Assembly (NCBI GenBank): GCA_964423545.1
Contig: CAYRFV010000314.1
Location: 1 to 6,147 of the forward strand
DNA length: 6,147 nucleotides
Reading direction: 5' to 3'
Source of the DNA: JALOOE01 sp964423545
GTDB lineage: Bacteria > Chloroflexota > Anaerolineae > CG2-30-64-16
The translations under genes were made by a program, and so were the position numbers. The notes under the pieces are model-generated. The model worked only from the letters and a program-made list of their open reading frames with translations, made no database searches and was not told where the DNA came from. Of the stretch, positions 5,111 to 6,147 are shown piece by piece. Position 1 is the stretch's first letter; each line of letters begins with the position of its first letter.

Positions 5111-5983
5111 ATGGAGCTCAGCCCTTCTTTGCTGAAGCGTTTGGCAACGCTTCAGCGCGGTGAGATTACCGGTCATCACATCTACAAACGCATTGCCACC
5201 TTCCTGCCCGACGAGAACAATCGCCGCGTGATTGAGCGGCTTGCGGCCAATGAGTTGGGGCATTATCACATCTGGAAGCAACACACGCAGCAGGATGTCT
5301 CCCCAAACTGGCCCCTGGTCTGGTTGTATGGGCTGGTTGCCCGGCTCCTGGGTTTCACCTTCGCCATCAAACTGATGGAACAGGGCGAAGAAAAGGCCCA
5401 ACTTGCCTATGCGGAACTGGCAAGAACCATCCCGGAAGCAGCCATCATTCTCGCCGAGGAGGAAGCACACGAACAGGAATTGCTGGGCATACTGGATGAG
5501 GAGCGGCTGCATTACATCGGGTCGGTCGTGCTCGGGTTGAACGACGCCCTGGTGGAATTGACCGGGGCGTTAGCCGGGTTGACCCTGGCCTTTCAAAACA
5601 CGCAGTTGATCGCCCTTTCGGGGCTGATCACCGGGATCTCCGCCTCGGTTTCGATGGCGGCCTCGGAATATCTCTCCACCCGCTCGGAGCAAACCGGTAA
5701 GGACCCTTTTCGGGCTGCGATCTACACCGGCCTTACTTACATCATCACCGTGGCTTTGTTGATCCTGCCCTATCTGGTTCTTGACAACTACCTGTTATGC
5801 CTGGCGATTTCGCTGACGACGGCTGTGGCGATCATCGCTGTTTTCAATTACTACATCGCGGTGGCCAGGGACGAGAGTTTCCGCCGGCGCTTCACCGAAA
5901 TGGCCGGGGTGAGCCTGGGCGTGGCTTTATTCAGTTTCGTGCTCGGTTACATCATCCGCCAGTGGCTAGGTGTCGAAATCTAG
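5111..5983 (+). CDS. Ferritin-like/CCC1-VIT1 fusion iron transporter (MbfA-type)
   Basis: This is a 290-residue fusion. Residues 1-130 form a rubrerythrin/ferritin-like four-helix domain with likely di-iron ligands E18, E48 and H51 (ANELGH), E89 or E92 (MEQGEEK), and E116 and H119 (EEEAHEQ). Residues 131-290 form a CCC1/VIT1 membrane domain with the hallmark GLNDALVELTGALAG (141-155) and SMAASEYLS (180-188), and about five membrane helices in total. Known proteins of this design (MbfA in alphaproteobacteria) export iron and protect against iron and peroxide stress; CCC1/VIT1 relatives move Fe2+ or Mn2+. The ATG at 5111 has TGGAGA 7 nt upstream. The frame is open further upstream, to 4919, but that extension is unlike the family and overlaps the peroxiredoxin remnant. 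The ohrR-like gene follows after 9 nt, suggesting peroxide-linked control. Confidence 0.9.
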   Translation: MELSPSLLKRLATLQRGEITGHHIYKRIATFLPDENNRRVIERLAANELGHYHIWKQHTQQDVSPNWPLVWLYGLVARLLGFTFAIKLMEQGEEKAQLAYAELARTIPEAAIILAEEEAHEQELLGILDEERLHYIGSVVLGLNDALVELTGALAGLTLAFQNTQLIALSGLITGISASVSMAASEYLSTRSEQTGKDPFRAAIYTGLTYIITVALLILPYLVLDNYLLCLAISLTTAVAIIAVFNYYIAVARDESFRRRFTEMAGVSLGVALFSFVLGYIIRQWLGVEI

Positions 5984-5992
5984 GGGGCGCGT

Positions 5993-6147
5993 ATGGCTTA
6001 TGAACAACTGAAGCTAGTAAACCAATTGTGCTTCCCGATTTATGCCGCATCCCGCCTGATCATCCGGGAATACCAACCCCACCTGGATAAGCTGGGGATC
6101 ACATACTCGCAATACCTGGTGCTCATGGTTCTGTGGGAAAAAGATAG
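5993..6147 (+). CDS. ohrR: OhrR-type MarR family peroxide-sensing regulator, 5' part only
   Basis: The first 51 residues are inside the window. They follow the OhrR pattern: LKLVNQLCFPIYAASRLI with C13 at the place of the peroxide-sensing cysteine and Y17 as the nearby tyrosine. REYQPHLDKLGITYSQYLVLMVLWEKD, the start of the winged-helix region, comes next. OhrR proteins repress organic hydroperoxide resistance genes until the cysteine is oxidised. The ATG at 5993 has AGGGGG at 5982-5987, 5 nt upstream, overlapping the stop of the iron transporter gene. Being 9 nt downstream of that gene suggests a shared transcript. The target genes are presumably beyond the right edge or the operon itself. 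The missing C-terminal half prevents a check for a second cysteine (1-Cys versus 2-Cys OhrR). Confidence 0.9.
   Translation, partial: MAYEQLKLVNQLCFPIYAASRLIIREYQPHLDKLGITYSQYLVLMVLWEKD

Noticed and set aside
1..6147. CRISPR arrays, insertion sequences, rRNA
   Set aside because: No evenly spaced direct repeats, transposase motifs or rRNA-like segments were seen on either strand.

Overview
The window is high-GC DNA with closely packed bacterial genes, strong GGAGG-type ribosome binding sites, GTG starts and stop/start overlaps. The gene repertoire (secreted clan-A glycosidase, EutN-type microcompartment vertex proteins, class II aldolase, ferritin-CCC1 fusion, OhrR) and the protein style suggest an environmental Chloroflexota member (Anaerolineae-like). 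This is an impression from the sequence, not a database result.

Layout. (1) 1-1015, minus strand: the 5' part of a membrane-anchored or secreted glycoside hydrolase, running off the left edge. (2) 1043-1646, plus strand: a good extended -10 promoter drives two overlapping genes for very small membrane proteins of unknown function. (3) 1647-1768: a 122-nt gap that can fold into a long helix whose 3' strand is purine-rich and SD-like. (4) 1769-3114: two successive BMC-P (EutN/CcmL) pentameric shell proteins and a zinc class II aldolase (fuculose/rhamnulose-phosphate aldolase type) with a cysteine-bearing C-terminal tail. They are spaced or overlapped as one operon. (5) 3147-4406: its own promoter and an exported, cysteine-free, beta-rich protein with imperfect internal repeats. 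(6) 4407-4658: a 36-nt perfect palindrome, then a promoter and a complete tRNA-Glu(UUC). (7) 4659-5110: a degraded stretch with a small unrecognised ORF, a 12-bp hairpin and a remnant of a peroxiredoxin-like gene that has lost its cysteines. (8) 5111-6147: a ferritin-like/CCC1 (MbfA-type) iron transporter fusion, followed by the 5' end of an OhrR-type MarR regulator.

How the genes may work together. The BMC-P/aldolase trio fits sugar-phosphate aldol cleavage linked to a microcompartment, as in the fucose/rhamnose compartments of Planctomycetes and Verrucomicrobia. No BMC-H or BMC-T hexamer gene, aldehyde dehydrogenase or kinase is visible here. This is therefore either a satellite locus or a pentamer-only arrangement, and it lies behind two small membrane proteins. 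The right end forms a separate iron and peroxide stress group.
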